64,000 nucleotides of DNA. Source: Myroides odoratimimus. GTDB lineage: Bacteria > Bacteroidota > Bacteroidia > Flavobacteriales > Flavobacteriaceae. Below, piece after piece: positions 9,160-18,948 of the stretch. The number at the start of each line of letters is the position of its first letter. Within the stretch, counting starts at the first letter, position 1. The notes beneath the pieces were generated by a model. The model had not been told where the DNA came from. It saw only the letters and a list, made by a program, of their open reading frames with translations, and made no database searches. The stretch spans positions 62,001-126,000 of the forward strand of contig NZ_JACAKB010000007.1 in assembly GCF_030326305.1 (NCBI RefSeq), in the 5' to 3' direction. The translations under genes and the position numbers were made by a program.

Positions 9160-9510
9160 TTAATCGTTAAATATTATCTCAGATAACTTTCTAAGAAATG
9201 GTTTCTCTACTAGAGGTTTTCTAAATAGATAAGCTAATACAGCTATCAGCATATAGAATGCTGCTACTAGTAAAAAACCTAGAGCTGTACTCTCAAGACA
9301 AGCTGCTAAAGCATAAGCTGCAAATAAAGATAAGAAAAGTAGAGACATCATAACAAACAGACATACTAGAAGTAAAGTCATAAACTTGCTCCCAGCTTTG
9401 GCTGTAATCTTAAACCCCCATAAGCGATAGTAATCTAAACTAGTATTAATAAACTCTTCAGAGTTAGTCTTAATGTCGTCTAGATTCTCTTTTATATCTT
9501 TAAATGCCAT
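9160..9510 (-). CDS. Two-helix membrane protein, phage-holin-family type
   Basis: Product of 116 residues. A polar N-terminal helix of 40 residues precedes two membrane segments (about residues 43-66 and 72-92), and the C-terminus is basic then amphipathic. The pattern matches the holin-superfamily-like proteins (Actinobacterial holin X type) that bacteria encode beside ytxH. These are widespread chromosomal genes and do not indicate a prophage. It lies between ytxH and the small gene at 8898 with gaps of 18 and 11 bp, consistent with one stress-envelope operon. Confidence 0.75.
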   Translation of the reverse strand: MAFKDIKENLDDIKTNSEEFINTSLDYYRLWGFKITAKAGSKFMTLLLVCLFVMMSLLFLSLFAAYALAACLESTALGFLLVAAFYMLIAVLAYLFRKPLVEKPFLRKLSEIIFND

Positions 9511-9528
9511 TTCTTATATACTACTTGA

Positions 9529-9870
9529 TTACTTCTTAGCGTTTTCAGCTATACTGTTTCCTTTAGACTTTAACTCTGCTAATTTTTTTTCTAAAGCAGC
9601 GATTACGTCGTCTTTTTTGTCTTCTGTATGAGCTAAAAATTCATCAAATCCAGCTTCGAAATCTTGTTTCTTTTTTGCTACAGTTTGACGTACTTGTTTT
9701 TTTAATTCATCAATTTTATCACTTAAATCATCTTTTGACTCATTAAATGTTTTTTTGATTTTTTTACGTGTTTTTTTTCCTTCGTCAGGTGCAAATAATA
9801 TTCCTAAACCTGCTCCTACTACTACTCCAGCTAATACTGCGATAGCTGTATTTCCTAATTGATTTGACAT
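9529..9870 (-). CDS. YtxH domain protein
   Basis: Product of 113 residues. The N-terminal glycine-rich membrane helix (VLAGVVVGAGLGILFAPDEG, residues 13-32) is the YtxH signature, including the FAPDEGKKTRKK continuation. The rest is a charged, probably coiled-coil tail. YtxH proteins are small general-stress membrane proteins of unknown mechanism. It is the first gene of a leftward operon with the holin-like and DUF6327-like genes. The terminator of glnS lies just upstream. Confidence 0.87.
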   Translation of the reverse strand: MSNQLGNTAIAVLAGVVVGAGLGILFAPDEGKKTRKKIKKTFNESKDDLSDKIDELKKQVRQTVAKKKQDFEAGFDEFLAHTEDKKDDVIAALEKKLAELKSKGNSIAENAKK

Positions 9871-9911
9871 AGCTTTTAATTTTTAAAATGATTAATACTC
9901 TAAGATATAAA

Positions 9912-9957
9912 AAAAGCAGTGTTTTAACCGTTAATTTTTAGTTAAAACACTGCTTTT
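9912..9957 (-). terminator. Terminator of glnS
   Basis: A 17-bp perfect stem (arms 9912-9928 and 9941-9957) with a 12-base loop lies 20 bp after the glnS stop, followed on the minus strand by a T-rich stretch. Confidence 0.85.
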
Positions 9958-9977
9958 GTGTAGTTTTTATCGAAGTA

Positions 9978-11660
9978 TTACTTTTGTTCTACTTTTGCCC
10001 AAGTATCTCTTAAACCTACGGTTTTATTGAATACTAGTGCTTCTGGAGTACTGTTTTTATCTACACAGAAATAGCCTAAACGTTGGAATTGGAATTTATC
10101 TCCTTCTACTGCTGTACTTAGACTTGGTTCTAGATATCCTTTCACTACCTCTAAAGAGTTAGGATTGATAAAATCTAAGAAGTCTACCTCTTTATTACCA
10201 TCAGGGTTCTCATCTACGAATAGACGGTCATAGATACGCACTTCTGCTTCTACTGCATGAGGTACAGATACCCAGTGTATAGTTCCTTTTACTTTTCGTT
10301 TGCTCGCTTCAGATCCACTACCACTTCTACTGTCAGCATCATAAGTAGCGTGTATTTCAGTGATGTTGCCATTCTCATCTTTTACTACGCTTTCACCTTT
10401 GATGATATAAGCATTTTTAAGACGTACTTCTTTTCCTAAAGTCAATCTAAAGAATTTGCTATTCGCTTCTTCTTTGAAGTCTTCTCTTTCGATATAAAGC
10501 TCTTTAGAGAAAGGCACTTTACGGAAAGTCATTACTTCTTCTTCAGGGTTATTCTCTGCATCTAGCCACTCTTCTTGTCCTTCAGGATAGTTAGTGATTA
10601 CTAGTTTTACAGGATCTAATACTGCCATCACACGAGGAGCTATCTTATTAAGGTCTTCTCTGATGCAGAATTCTAATAGAGATACATCGATAAGATTATC
10701 ACGCTTAGCGATACCTATCGTATCAGCATAGTTTCTAATAGAAGCTGCTGTGTATCCTCTTCTTCTCAGTCCTGATATCGTAGACATACGTGGGTCATCC
10801 CATCCTGTCACGTGTCCTTCGCTTACTAGACGAGCTAGCTTACGCTTACTTACTACTGTATGTGATAAGTTTCTTCTAGCGAATTCGCGTTGTTTAGGTC
10901 TGATATTATTCTCATCTACCACTTGATCTAAGAACCAATCATATAACTCTCTGTGAGGTAAGAACTCTAATGTACAGAATGAATGTGAGATGCTCTCTAA
11001 GTAATCACTCTCTCCGTGAGCCCAGTCATACATAGGGTATATACACCAGTCATTATTCGTTCTGTGGTGTGCTTTTTTCATGATTCTATACATGATAGGA
11101 TCACGCATAAGCATATTTGTATGTGCCATGTCTATCTTAGCACGTAAAATATGAGTTCCTTCTTCAAATTCGCCATTCTTCATTCTTTCGAATAAATCAA
11201 GGTTCTCTTCTACAGATCTATTTCTATATGGACTATCTACACCTACTGTAGATGGAGTACCTTTTTGCTGAGCCATTTCTTCAGAAGTTTGGCTATCAAC
11301 ATAAGCTTTACCGTCCTTAATCATTTGGACAGCCCAGTCGTATAGCTGTTGGAAATAGTCAGATGCATAAACTTCATTTGCCCATTTGTACCCTAGCCAC
11401 TCTACGTCTTGCTTGATTGCGTCAACAAACTCCTGTTCTTCTTTAGAAGGATTGGTATCATCAAAGCGCAAGTTCACAGGCGCATTGTATTTAAGACCTA
11501 ATCCAAAGTTTAAACAAATAGAACTCGCGTGACCTAAATGCAAATAACCATTAGGCTCAGGCGGAAAACGGAAATGAAGTTTTTCTGTTGGCAAACCATT
11601 CTTGATATCTTCTTCAATGATTTGCTCAATAAAGTTTAATGATTTCTCTTTTGTTGACAT
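9978..11660 (-). CDS. glnS: Glutamine--tRNA ligase
   Basis: Product of 560 residues, the size of E. coli GlnRS. It charges tRNA-Gln. The class I signatures are [15 protein letters not shown] near residue 32 (HIGH type) and [11 protein letters not shown] near residue 268 (KMSKS type). The RFDDTNP segment near residue 64 and the C-terminal beta-barrel anticodon-binding domain are present. Having both glnS and gltX in one window indicates direct glutaminylation and not only the amidotransferase route. The ATG at 11660 gives [14 protein letters not shown], the normal beginning. Confidence 0.97.
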   Translation of the reverse strand: MSTKEKSLNFIEQIIEEDIKNGLPTEKLHFRFPPEPNGYLHLGHASSICLNFGLGLKYNAPVNLRFDDTNPSKEEQEFVDAIKQDVEWLGYKWANEVYASDYFQQLYDWAVQMIKDGKAYVDSQTSEEMAQQKGTPSTVGVDSPYRNRSVEENLDLFERMKNGEFEEGTHILRAKIDMAHTNMLMRDPIMYRIMKKAHHRTNNDWCIYPMYDWAHGESDYLESISHSFCTLEFLPHRELYDWFLDQVVDENNIRPKQREFARRNLSHTVVSKRKLARLVSEGHVTGWDDPRMSTISGLRRRGYTAASIRNYADTIGIAKRDNLIDVSLLEFCIREDLNKIAPRVMAVLDPVKLVITNYPEGQEEWLDAENNPEEEVMTFRKVPFSKELYIEREDFKEEANSKFFRLTLGKEVRLKNAYIIKGESVVKDENGNITEIHATYDADSRSGSGSEASKRKVKGTIHWVSVPHAVEAEVRIYDRLFVDENPDGNKEVDFLDFINPNSLEVVKGYLEPSLSTAVEGDKFQFQRLGYFCVDKNSTPEALVFNKTVGLRDTWAKVEQK

Positions 11661-11788
11661 GGAAATAATTATTATAACTACAAAGGTATCAAAAAACTAA
11701 TCAAAAGCTGATAGTCTTTTAGCATATTATGAATTATAGGAGGCAAATAATTTGTACTTTTAGCCATTATTAAACAAACAAATGTGTT

Positions 11789-12145
11789 ATGGGAATAATT
11801 AGATTAAACAATATTAGAACGTTTTCTTTTCATGGATGTATGGATGAAGAGGCAAAAATAGGTTCGGATTACCGAGTAGATTTAATTGCGAAAGGAGATT
11901 TTACGATGGCTGCTTCTACAGATGATTTGAAACATTCTATAGACTACGTTCACTTAAATACAATCGTGAAGGAAGAAATGGCTATTCGATCTAAGTTATT
12001 AGAGCATGTAGCACAACGAATCATCGATAGAGTAATCCTAGAAATAAGAATGGTAGAAGAAATAACAGTATTAGTCTCTAAAATAAACCCTCCTGTAGGT
12101 GGTGATGTAGAATATGTAACTGTTGAAATGCAAGGAGTTAGATAA
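11789..12145 (+). CDS. folB: Dihydroneopterin aldolase
   Basis: Product of 118 residues. It converts 7,8-dihydroneopterin to 6-hydroxymethyl-7,8-dihydropterin and glycolaldehyde in folate synthesis. The family opening IRLNNIRTFSFHGCMDEE, the YVHLNTIVKEEM segment and the C-terminal NPPVGGDVEYVTVEM with the conserved Pro-Pro are visible. The protein forms octamers in other bacteria. It stands alone, divergent from glnS, with the tRNA-Cys gene downstream on the same strand. Confidence 0.93.
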   Translation: MGIIRLNNIRTFSFHGCMDEEAKIGSDYRVDLIAKGDFTMAASTDDLKHSIDYVHLNTIVKEEMAIRSKLLEHVAQRIIDRVILEIRMVEEITVLVSKINPPVGGDVEYVTVEMQGVR

Positions 12146-12184
12146 TATCGTCTTGAATTGTTGTAAAAAAGTACATTAATTGGT

Positions 12185-12214
12185 TTTGAAATATCAAAAT
12201 ATTTAGTAAGTTTG
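12185..12214 (+). promoter_or_regulatory. Promoter of tRNA-Cys
   Basis: TTTG (12185-12188), an 18-bp spacer and TAAGTTTG (12207-12214) match the Bacteroidota -33 TTTG / -7 TAnnTTTG pattern well. The tRNA begins 20 bp later. Confidence 0.8.
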
Positions 12215-12233
12215 CAATCCAATTCAAGGACAA

Positions 12234-12304
12234 GGCTTCGTGTCCGAGTGGCTAGGAAGCGGTCTGCAAAACCGTCTACAGCGGTTCGAATCCGCTCGAA
12301 GCCT
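12234..12304 (+). tRNA. tRNA-Cys (anticodon GCA)
   Basis: The acceptor arms GGCTTCG and CGAAGCC pair fully. The anticodon loop reads CTGCAAA, giving anticodon GCA for Cys. The T-arm GCGG-TTCGAAT-CCGC is complete. The discriminator base is T and CCA is not encoded. It has its own promoter and terminator. Confidence 0.95.
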
Positions 12305-12310
12305 CAACTA

Positions 12311-12340
12311 AAGGATAGTGAAATCACTATCCTTTTTTTA
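12311..12340 (+). terminator. Terminator of tRNA-Cys
   Basis: The arms AAGGATAGTGA (12311-12321) and TCACTATCCTT (12324-12334) are followed by a T run. Confidence 0.85.
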
Positions 12341-12369
12341 TGCATTATAGTTAACGTTATTCGTATTAT

Positions 12370-12410
12370 AAAAAGAAAGGACTTAGTAATTTACTAAGTC
12401 CTTTCTTTTT
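12370..12410. terminator. Near-perfect palindrome terminator at the 3' end of the LysE-type gene
   Basis: A 20-bp inverted repeat overlaps the stop codon of the leftward gene and carries A and T runs at its ends. It can act in both directions. Confidence 0.8.
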
Positions 12411-13092
12411 ATTTCTTACTCTCTAGATTAGGTAGAGGGAGGTTAATATGATTATCTGCAGATTTTGGAAGTATTCCTTTAATCATAATGACTAGTCCGA
12501 ATACCATAATAACAATACTGCTTATTTTTTTTATCTTTAAGATATTGGTTGCTGTAAGCTTTTCGCGTAGTTTTTTTGCTAAGAATATCTTGAAAAGATC
12601 TGTAACGAAGTACGCTAGAATAGTGAACCCAAAGAAGGTAAACATCTTATTAGGATTCATATCCATCTGCGGACCTAATGTTATGATAATCCCTAACCAA
12701 AAACCGAGTACTCCTACATTGATAAAATTAAGTAGGAACCCTTTTGCAAATAAGTTTAAGTATTCACGTCTTAGATTAGGAGGGGCTATTTGTAAGGTTT
12801 GTACTTGTACCTTTTTTAGTTTGATAAAAGAGATAATCCCATAAGTAAGCATAATCATTCCACCAAAAAGGAATAGTGCAGGGTCATCCTTTATCGCATT
12901 GATTAATTTAAAGCTACTAAAGAACGCTATAGCGAAGAATACCGCATCAGCTAATATAACACCTATATCGAAAGCTATAGCTGCCTTAAACCCTCTTGTA
13001 ATACTTGTCTCAATAAGAATAAAAAAAACAGGTCCTATCATAAAACTCAGAAAGAATCCAAGAGTGACACCTGTTAATAAATCATCAAACAT
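12409..13092 (-). CDS. LysE/RhtB-family amino acid exporter
   Basis: Product of 227 residues with about six membrane segments. The opening GVTLGFFLSFMIGPVFFILI matches the LysE family motif (G-x-x-x-G-P). These inner-membrane proteins export amino acids or related small compounds. The substrate cannot be read from the sequence. Its stop codon is embedded in a palindromic terminator, and upstream it is separated from the DUF2807 gene by another terminator, so it is probably a single-gene unit. Confidence 0.85.
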   Translation of the reverse strand: MFDDLLTGVTLGFFLSFMIGPVFFILIETSITRGFKAAIAFDIGVILADAVFFAIAFFSSFKLINAIKDDPALFLFGGMIMLTYGIISFIKLKKVQVQTLQIAPPNLRREYLNLFAKGFLLNFINVGVLGFWLGIIITLGPQMDMNPNKMFTFFGFTILAYFVTDLFKIFLAKKLREKLTATNILKIKKISSIVIMVFGLVIMIKGILPKSADNHINLPLPNLESKK

Positions 13093-13106
13093 CTTATATA
13101 ATTAAA

Positions 13107-13132
13107 AAATGCCAATTCTAGAATTGGCATTT
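13107..13132 (-). terminator. Terminator of the rnr-DUF2807 operon
   Basis: The perfect palindrome AATGCCAATTCT / AGAATTGGCATT is followed on the minus strand by a T run. Confidence 0.8.
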
Positions 13133-13182
13133 ATTCATAATCTTTTGCAAGATACATTTTTTTGTATAAAAACGTATTATTA

Positions 13183-13851
13183 CTAATCTACTTTTTTAAT
13201 TACTCCACCTAGAACATTCTTTTCATTAATGGTTTTAGGGTTTCCATGAACTCTGATTTCTCCACCTGCTCTAACCTTTGCCTCTACTAATTCAGTAGCT
13301 CTTACTTCTGCAACACCGCCAGCATTCACGGTAACAATAGTTTGATTTGTTTCTAGGTTTTGACTCTTTACTTTAGCACCAGAACTATTCAGTACATCTT
13401 GTACATTTGCTTTTCCTTCTAGTGTAATAACTGAACCCGCACTTGATTTAACAATTGCTTTGTCTACATCTATATTTAGATTAATCATTCCACCAGTCTT
13501 CGCATTTATAGTTAGCGTAGTTGCTTTGATAGGAGTTTCTCCTTTTATAGTAGCTCCTTCACCTGCTACTACTTCAGATAGCTTGTTGTAATATAGTTTT
13601 ACTTTGATATCATCTCCTTGAAAACTATTTACGAAGTTCATCTTTATTTTTAATGCTCCGTTCTTGTTTACTACGTTTACATAGTCTTCTTTATCTCCTT
13701 CAATTTCTATTTTGCCCTCTTCTCCAGGAACTAAAGTTACTGAAATTTGATCAAAAACATTAACTTTTGAAAAGTCTCCTATTGATTTCGTTTTTTGTGC
13801 AAAAGAAATTGTACTTGCCATTACAGCAATGAATAAAACGATTTTTTTCAT
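13183..13851 (-). CDS. Exported DUF2807 (GIN-type adhesin head) domain protein
   Basis: Product of 222 residues. A signal peptide (MKKIVLFIAVMASTISFAQ) precedes a single beta-helix-like domain rich in Gly, Ala, Val and Asn, beginning with the family phrase IGDFSKVNVFDQISVTLVPG. DUF2807 domains are common in secreted Bacteroidota proteins and their role is unknown. The start codon lies one base after the rnr stop codon, so the two are very likely co-transcribed. I see no functional reason for pairing with an RNase. Confidence 0.87.
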   Translation of the reverse strand: MKKIVLFIAVMASTISFAQKTKSIGDFSKVNVFDQISVTLVPGEEGKIEIEGDKEDYVNVVNKNGALKIKMNFVNSFQGDDIKVKLYYNKLSEVVAGEGATIKGETPIKATTLTINAKTGGMINLNIDVDKAIVKSSAGSVITLEGKANVQDVLNSSGAKVKSQNLETNQTIVTVNAGGVAEVRATELVEAKVRAGGEIRVHGNPKTINEKNVLGGVIKKVD

Positions 13852-13852
13852 C

Positions 13853-16030
13853 TTAGTTTACCTTTTTAATATAGTTGAAATCTAATTGTTTTTTTACAAG
13901 ATCTGCATTCTTAACAGTAACGATAACCTCATCACCTAGTTGAAGCATCTTTTTCGTTGCTTGTCCTACTAATGCATATTGTTTCTCTTCGAATACGTAA
14001 TAGTCTTCTTTTATTTCTCTAATACGCACCATACCTTCACATTTATTATCTACTATCTCTACATAGATACCCCATTCTGTAACACCTGATATAACACCCA
14101 AGAATTCTGTACCTTGCTGATCTTGCATATACTTCACTTGCATATATTTGATACTATCTCTTTCTGCATTAGCAGCTAGGTTCTCTCTAGAAGAACAGTG
14201 TGAACATTTTACTTCATATAACTCTGGATTTACGTTGTCACCATGGTCTAAATAATGTTGTAATAATCTATGAGCCATTACGTCAGGATAACGACGAATA
14301 GGTGATGTAAAGTGTGAGTAGTAATCAAACGCTAATCCATAGTGCCCAATATTATTCGTAGAATAACTCGCTTTACTCATACATCTAATCGCTAGAGTAT
14401 CTACTAAGTTTTGTTCTTTTTTACCTTCTACATCTTTTAGAAGTTTGTTTATAGACTTAGAGATGCTAGACTTAGACTTAAAGTTAATATTATGTCCAAA
14501 ACGTGCAATCACAGTCTGAAGACCAAATAACTTCTCTTGATCTGGTTCGTCGTGAATACGATATACGAATGTTTTCTTTTGTTTACCAATAAACTCAGAT
14601 ACTTTTCTATTTGCTAATAACATGAATTCCTCAATCAAATGATTAGCTTCTTTTGATTGCTTAAAGAATACACCTACTGGCTCAGCAGCTTCGTTTAGGT
14701 TAAACTTAACCTCTACTTTATCAAAAGAAATAGCACCATCTGACATACGGTTCTTACGCATGATCATCGCTAATTCATTTAGCTTTAATACTGCATCAGC
14801 TACTTCTTCACTTATTTCTTGATCTTCTCCTGTAAGTGAGATATCAGCAGGAATAACTCTGTCTTTAGAATCAATGATATACTGAGCTTCTTCGTAAGCC
14901 ATACGTTGGTCTGAATGCGTTACAGTACGACCAAACCATTTGTTTCTGATTTCTGCTTTATCGTCTAATTCAAATACAGCAGAGAAGGTATATTTATCTT
15001 CATTTGGTCTTAACGAACAAGCAAAGTTAGATAACACCTCAGGTAACATAGGTACAGTTCTATCTACTAAATACACAGAAGTAGCTCTGTTATAAGCCTC
15101 TTCATCTAGGATAGTACCTTCTTTTACATAGTGAGATACGTCAGCGATGTGAATACCTATTTCGTAGAATCCATTTTCTAGTTGTCTGAATGATAAAGCG
15201 TCATCGAAGTCTTTTGCATCTTTAGGGTCAATCGTGAACGTAAGAATATCACGCATATCTCTACGCTTCGCTATTTCCTCTTCAGTGATAGAAGTATCTA
15301 AGTGATTAGCATAGTCATCTACTTCTTTAGGAAATTCAGCTGTTAATCCATATTCAGCTAAAATAGCGTGTATTTCAGTATTGTGCTCTCCTTGTTTACC
15401 AAGTACTTTCATCACTTTACCGAATGGACTATCTGCTTTCTCTGGCCAATCTTCTATTTCTACTACGACTACATCTCCATCACGTGCCTCTCCTACTTTT
15501 TCTTTGGGAACAAATATATCTGTGTACATCTTAGCATCTGCAGTAGATACGAAAGCAAAGTTCTTCTGAATCTCAATAACTCCTACAAATTGTTTTTTGT
15601 GTCTTTCTAAGATTTCTACTACTTCTCCTTCAGGTTTTTTACCTTTTCGTTTGTTGTAGATATAGGCTTTAACGAAGTCACCATCTAAAGCCTTGTTTAG
15701 GTTATTTGTTGGGATAAATACATCATCCTCTACTCCTTCTACTACTAGATAAGCAGTCTTACGAGAAGTCATATCGATATAACCTTCTACATAATTTGCT
15801 TTAGGGATGAATCTGTATTTACCAGTTTCGATCTCTTCTATTTTTCCTTTCGAGATAAGGTGTTTAAGCTCTTTGATAATCTCATTTCTACCTTGAGTAT
15901 CGTTTATTTCTAATTGAGCAGCGATCTGTTTATAGTTATACGTTTTAGTCGTATTCTTAGATAAGAATTTTAATATTTTTGGAGCAAAGTCAAATGCTTT
16001 ACTCTTTTTATGTTTAATTTTTTTTGTCAT
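13853..16030 (-). CDS. rnr: Ribonuclease R
   Basis: Product of 725 residues. It is a 3'-to-5' exoribonuclease that degrades structured RNA and takes part in RNA quality control. N-terminal helix-turn-helix and cold-shock-like domains come first, then the RNB catalytic domain with TIDPKDAKDFDDALSF near residue 262 (the Asp cluster binds the metals), a second signature (HYGLAFDYYSHFTSPIRRYPD, of which the core is HFTSPIRRYPD), and a C-terminal S1 domain (GVISGVTEWGIYVEIVDN). All expected catalytic Asp residues can be seen. It is transcribed leftward with the DUF2807 gene 1 bp behind. Confidence 0.95.
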   Translation of the reverse strand: MTKKIKHKKSKAFDFAPKILKFLSKNTTKTYNYKQIAAQLEINDTQGRNEIIKELKHLISKGKIEEIETGKYRFIPKANYVEGYIDMTSRKTAYLVVEGVEDDVFIPTNNLNKALDGDFVKAYIYNKRKGKKPEGEVVEILERHKKQFVGVIEIQKNFAFVSTADAKMYTDIFVPKEKVGEARDGDVVVVEIEDWPEKADSPFGKVMKVLGKQGEHNTEIHAILAEYGLTAEFPKEVDDYANHLDTSITEEEIAKRRDMRDILTFTIDPKDAKDFDDALSFRQLENGFYEIGIHIADVSHYVKEGTILDEEAYNRATSVYLVDRTVPMLPEVLSNFACSLRPNEDKYTFSAVFELDDKAEIRNKWFGRTVTHSDQRMAYEEAQYIIDSKDRVIPADISLTGEDQEISEEVADAVLKLNELAMIMRKNRMSDGAISFDKVEVKFNLNEAAEPVGVFFKQSKEANHLIEEFMLLANRKVSEFIGKQKKTFVYRIHDEPDQEKLFGLQTVIARFGHNINFKSKSSISKSINKLLKDVEGKKEQNLVDTLAIRCMSKASYSTNNIGHYGLAFDYYSHFTSPIRRYPDVMAHRLLQHYLDHGDNVNPELYEVKCSHCSSRENLAANAERDSIKYMQVKYMQDQQGTEFLGVISGVTEWGIYVEIVDNKCEGMVRIREIKEDYYVFEEKQYALVGQATKKMLQLGDEVIVTVKNADLVKKQLDFNYIKKVN

Positions 16031-16790
16031 TTTCTAATTCATTATGTTTACCTAAAATAGGGTTGGTAATTATCCTTAAATGTACGAATTACTAACTGTT
16101 TTATCCTATTTTTTAGTAATATTTTAATTTGATTGTTTTAATCAGCGATAATATTTCTTCTTTTGTAGCTAAGTTTTTAAAGAAATAGGTCGAGAAATAA
16201 CTCTTTTAGAGAAAGGAAGGTAGAGTTATTTAATACTTATATTTTATCGTTGATCAGTACACTGTACTCTCATTGCTTTAAGTACGTTTGATTCTGCAAA
16301 TTTATAATGTTCTAGTTTATTTTCCAAAAACTCCCTAAAAAGAGAAATAGAATAATATAAAAAGCAAGAATAAGGTTCTTCGATATCCTATTCTTGCTTT
16401 ACAATACATTTCTTTAACGTAGTTTGACAGTGAGGTAGGTAAGGTCTAATCCATACAGGAAATTACCATTATAGTACTAGCTTTTATTAATATCGTTTTT
16501 TTCTACCATTGATTATAGTTGCCTCATCTTCATCTTTTTTAATTATACCTGGAGAGGTACTATAAAGTTGCTGATTTATAATATGTTATATATTGTCGTC
16601 TTCTCCGTATTTATAGTATTAGTTACTTATTTGTTTGACTAAGAGAAGGGAGTTAGAGAATAGAATAATTTTTTGAGAATAATGATGCCTTTTATGTACT
16701 ACTGCTAAGATTCTTTATAGCAATTAATTATATAAAGTGAATTGTATATAAAATTTCGTACTTTAGAAAAACCAACAAAAAACTATATTT
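16031..16790. other. 760-bp intergenic region with one orphan hairpin
   Basis: No open frame of useful length exists on either strand. A hairpin lies at 16362-16401 with no gene ending near it. Such an orphan terminator-like hairpin may mark a lost gene or a small RNA. The rest is AT-rich with no repeat I recognise. Confidence 0.45.
16362..16401. terminator. Orphan hairpin, terminator-like
   Basis: The arms AAAGCAAGAATA and TATTCTTGCTTT (12 bp, perfect) enclose a 16-base loop. No annotated gene ends nearby, so what it terminates is unknown. Confidence 0.5.
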
Positions 16791-18404
16791 ATGAATACTA
16801 TTTCTTATGTGCATGGTGCATCTGATACACCATTGTTAGGAGAAACCATAGGACAGAATCTAAAAAAGATAACAGATCGATACCCCAAAAATGAGGCATT
16901 AGTCAGCGTTCATCAAGGATTCAGAGCAACGTATCAAGAGTTCTATAACCTTACTACTCAAGTTGCAAAAGCATTATTAGCGCACAATATACAGAAAGGA
17001 GATCGCGTAGGGATATGGGCACCCAACTGTTATGAATGGGTGCTTATGCAGTATGCTACTGCTCGTATAGGTGTGATATTAGTTAATATTAACCCTGCTT
17101 ATCGAGCACATGAGATCGAGTTTGCGGTTAATCAATCTGAAATATCCCTTATCGTATCTGCTCCAAGTTTTAAAAGTAGCGATTATAGGAAGATCATCTC
17201 CTTGATTTTTGAAGATTGTCCTTCGTTAAAAGAAGTTGTTTTCTTAGGAGAAGAATGGGATACTTTCTTATCAGATAGCGATCAAATAACGGATGGAGAA
17301 CTAGCCATTATAGAAGACTCTGTACAGTTCGGAGAAGCTGTTAATATACAGTATACTTCAGGGACTACTGGTTTCCCTAAAGGAGTAACCCTTACACATC
17401 ATAATATCCTAAACAACGGTTATTTTATCGGCAAGCGTTTAAAGTACACTACAGTAGATAGAGTCTGTATTCCTGTGCCTTTTTATCACTGTTTTGGGAT
17501 GGTTATAGGCAATCTGTGTTGTACCTCTCATGGAGCTACGATCGTTATTCCAAATGACGGATTTGACCCAGCTAAGACTCTTCAGGTAGTACAAGACGAG
17601 AAGTGTACTTCATTATATGGAGTGCCTACTATGTTTATCGCTGAGCTACAGTTGCCAGACTTTAAAGAGTATGACCTTACCTCTTTGAGAACGGGAGTGA
17701 TGGCTGGCTCACTGTGTCCTGAGCAAGTAATGCGTCGCGTGAAGACAGAGATGAATATGGAGGAAGTAAGTATCTGCTACGGTATGACTGAGACTTCACC
17801 TGTATCTACCCAAACGCATATCGGTATTGATATTGTCAAACAGACAACTACGGTAGGAACTGTACAAGACCATCTAGAAATCAAAATTATAGACCCAGAA
17901 ACAGGTAGAATAGTTCCTAGAGGAGAAGCAGGCGAACTGTGTACACGTGGGTATTCAGTGATGCTGAAATATTGGAATAATCGTACACTCACTTCTGAAG
18001 TATTAGATGAGAACAGATGGATGCATACAGGAGACTTGGCTACTATGGATGATCAAGGGTATATTTCGATTACAGGGCGTATTAAAGACCTTATTATTCG
18101 CGGAGGGGAGAATATATCTCCGAAGTGGATAGAAGACTTCTTATACACCCATCCCTCTATTGCAGATGTGCAGGTTATCGGGGTTCCAGATGAGAAATAT
18201 GGAGAAGAGATTATGGCGTGGGTAATCTTAAAACCAGGCATAACCTTGACAGGTGAAGAATTAAAAGGCTTCTGTACGGAGAAGATAGCCCACTTCAGAA
18301 TACCGAAGTATTGGAAGTTCGTATCAGAATTTCCAATGACCATATCAGGTAAGGTAAGAAAAGTAGAGATGAGACAAATAGCAGTGGAAGAATTAGGGCT
18401 GTAG
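16791..18404 (+). CDS. AMP-forming acyl-CoA ligase (fatty acid--CoA ligase type)
   Basis: Product of 537 residues of the ANL adenylating superfamily. The phosphate-binding motif is [11 protein letters not shown] near residue 187, the second core motif [10 protein letters not shown] is near residue 325, and [19 protein letters not shown] is near 415 with the hinge region just after. The catalytic Lys lies in [10 protein letters not shown] close to the C-terminus. It would activate a fatty or other carboxylic acid to its CoA thioester. Chain-length preference cannot be told from sequence. It is followed 49 bp later by rpiB, which has its own promoter element. Confidence 0.9.
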   Translation: MNTISYVHGASDTPLLGETIGQNLKKITDRYPKNEALVSVHQGFRATYQEFYNLTTQVAKALLAHNIQKGDRVGIWAPNCYEWVLMQYATARIGVILVNINPAYRAHEIEFAVNQSEISLIVSAPSFKSSDYRKIISLIFEDCPSLKEVVFLGEEWDTFLSDSDQITDGELAIIEDSVQFGEAVNIQYTSGTTGFPKGVTLTHHNILNNGYFIGKRLKYTTVDRVCIPVPFYHCFGMVIGNLCCTSHGATIVIPNDGFDPAKTLQVVQDEKCTSLYGVPTMFIAELQLPDFKEYDLTSLRTGVMAGSLCPEQVMRRVKTEMNMEEVSICYGMTETSPVSTQTHIGIDIVKQTTTVGTVQDHLEIKIIDPETGRIVPRGEAGELCTRGYSVMLKYWNNRTLTSEVLDENRWMHTGDLATMDDQGYISITGRIKDLIIRGGENISPKWIEDFLYTHPSIADVQVIGVPDEKYGEEIMAWVILKPGITLTGEELKGFCTEKIAHFRIPKYWKFVSEFPMTISGKVRKVEMRQIAVEELGL

Positions 18405-18418
18405 AAAAGATTTATTCT

Positions 18419-18426
18419 TAACTTTG
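18419..18426 (+). promoter_or_regulatory. Promoter -7 element before rpiB
   Basis: TAACTTTG fits TAnnTTTG and lies 26 bp upstream of the rpiB ATG. Confidence 0.5.
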
Positions 18427-18452
18427 TACAAAATTATTCAACACAACACACA

Positions 18453-18884
18453 ATGAAAATAGCAATCGGAAATGATCACGCGGGACCTGAATACAAAAAG
18501 GCTATCGTTAAGTATCTAGAAGAAAAAGGATTTACAGTAACTAATTATGGGACAGATGATTTTTCGTCTGTTGACTATCCAGATTTTGGACATAAAGTAG
18601 CTACAGATGTAGAAGAAGGTAAAGTTGATTTCGGTATCGTAATCTGTGGAAGCGGAAACGGTATAGCGATGACTGCTAATAAACATCAAGGTGTGCGTTG
18701 TGCCCTTTGTTGGACAAAAGAGATTGCTGAGTTAGCAAGATTGCACAATGATGCTAATGTGATCAGTATCCCTGCTCGTTATACTTCTATAGAGCAAGCT
18801 GTAGCGATGGTAGAGACTTTCTTAAACACAGCTTTCGAAGGTGGAAGACACCAGAATAGAGTGAACAAGATTACTTGTGCCTAA
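18453..18884 (+). CDS. rpiB: Ribose-5-phosphate isomerase B
   Basis: Product of 143 residues. It interconverts ribose 5-phosphate and ribulose 5-phosphate in the pentose phosphate pathway. The RpiB/LacAB signature is clear: AIGNDHAGPEYK at the start, the D-Y-P-D-F segment near residue 44, and GIVICGSGNGIAMTANK near residue 67, which includes the catalytic Cys and the anion hole. A convergent gene follows, with a shared hairpin between them. Confidence 0.95.
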   Translation: MKIAIGNDHAGPEYKKAIVKYLEEKGFTVTNYGTDDFSSVDYPDFGHKVATDVEEGKVDFGIVICGSGNGIAMTANKHQGVRCALCWTKEIAELARLHNDANVISIPARYTSIEQAVAMVETFLNTAFEGGRHQNRVNKITCA

Positions 18885-18903
18885 ACAAGTTTTAATAATA
18901 TAG

Positions 18904-18933
18904 AAAAGTCCATAATTAGCATTATGGACTTTT
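18904..18933. terminator. Bidirectional terminator between rpiB and the flavodoxin-RidA gene
   Basis: The arms AAAAGTCCATAAT and ATTATGGACTTTT form a perfect 13-bp stem with loop TAGC, and a T run follows on the plus strand. Confidence 0.85.
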
Positions 18934-18948
18934 TTATTTTGTATACTA

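Noticed and set aside
9160-9510. Holin-like gene as a sign of prophage
   Set aside because: It sits in a conserved YtxH operon without any other phage gene.
12488-12844. 118-codon plus-strand frame inside the LysE-type gene
   Set aside because: Shadow of a membrane protein gene in another frame, with no independent support.
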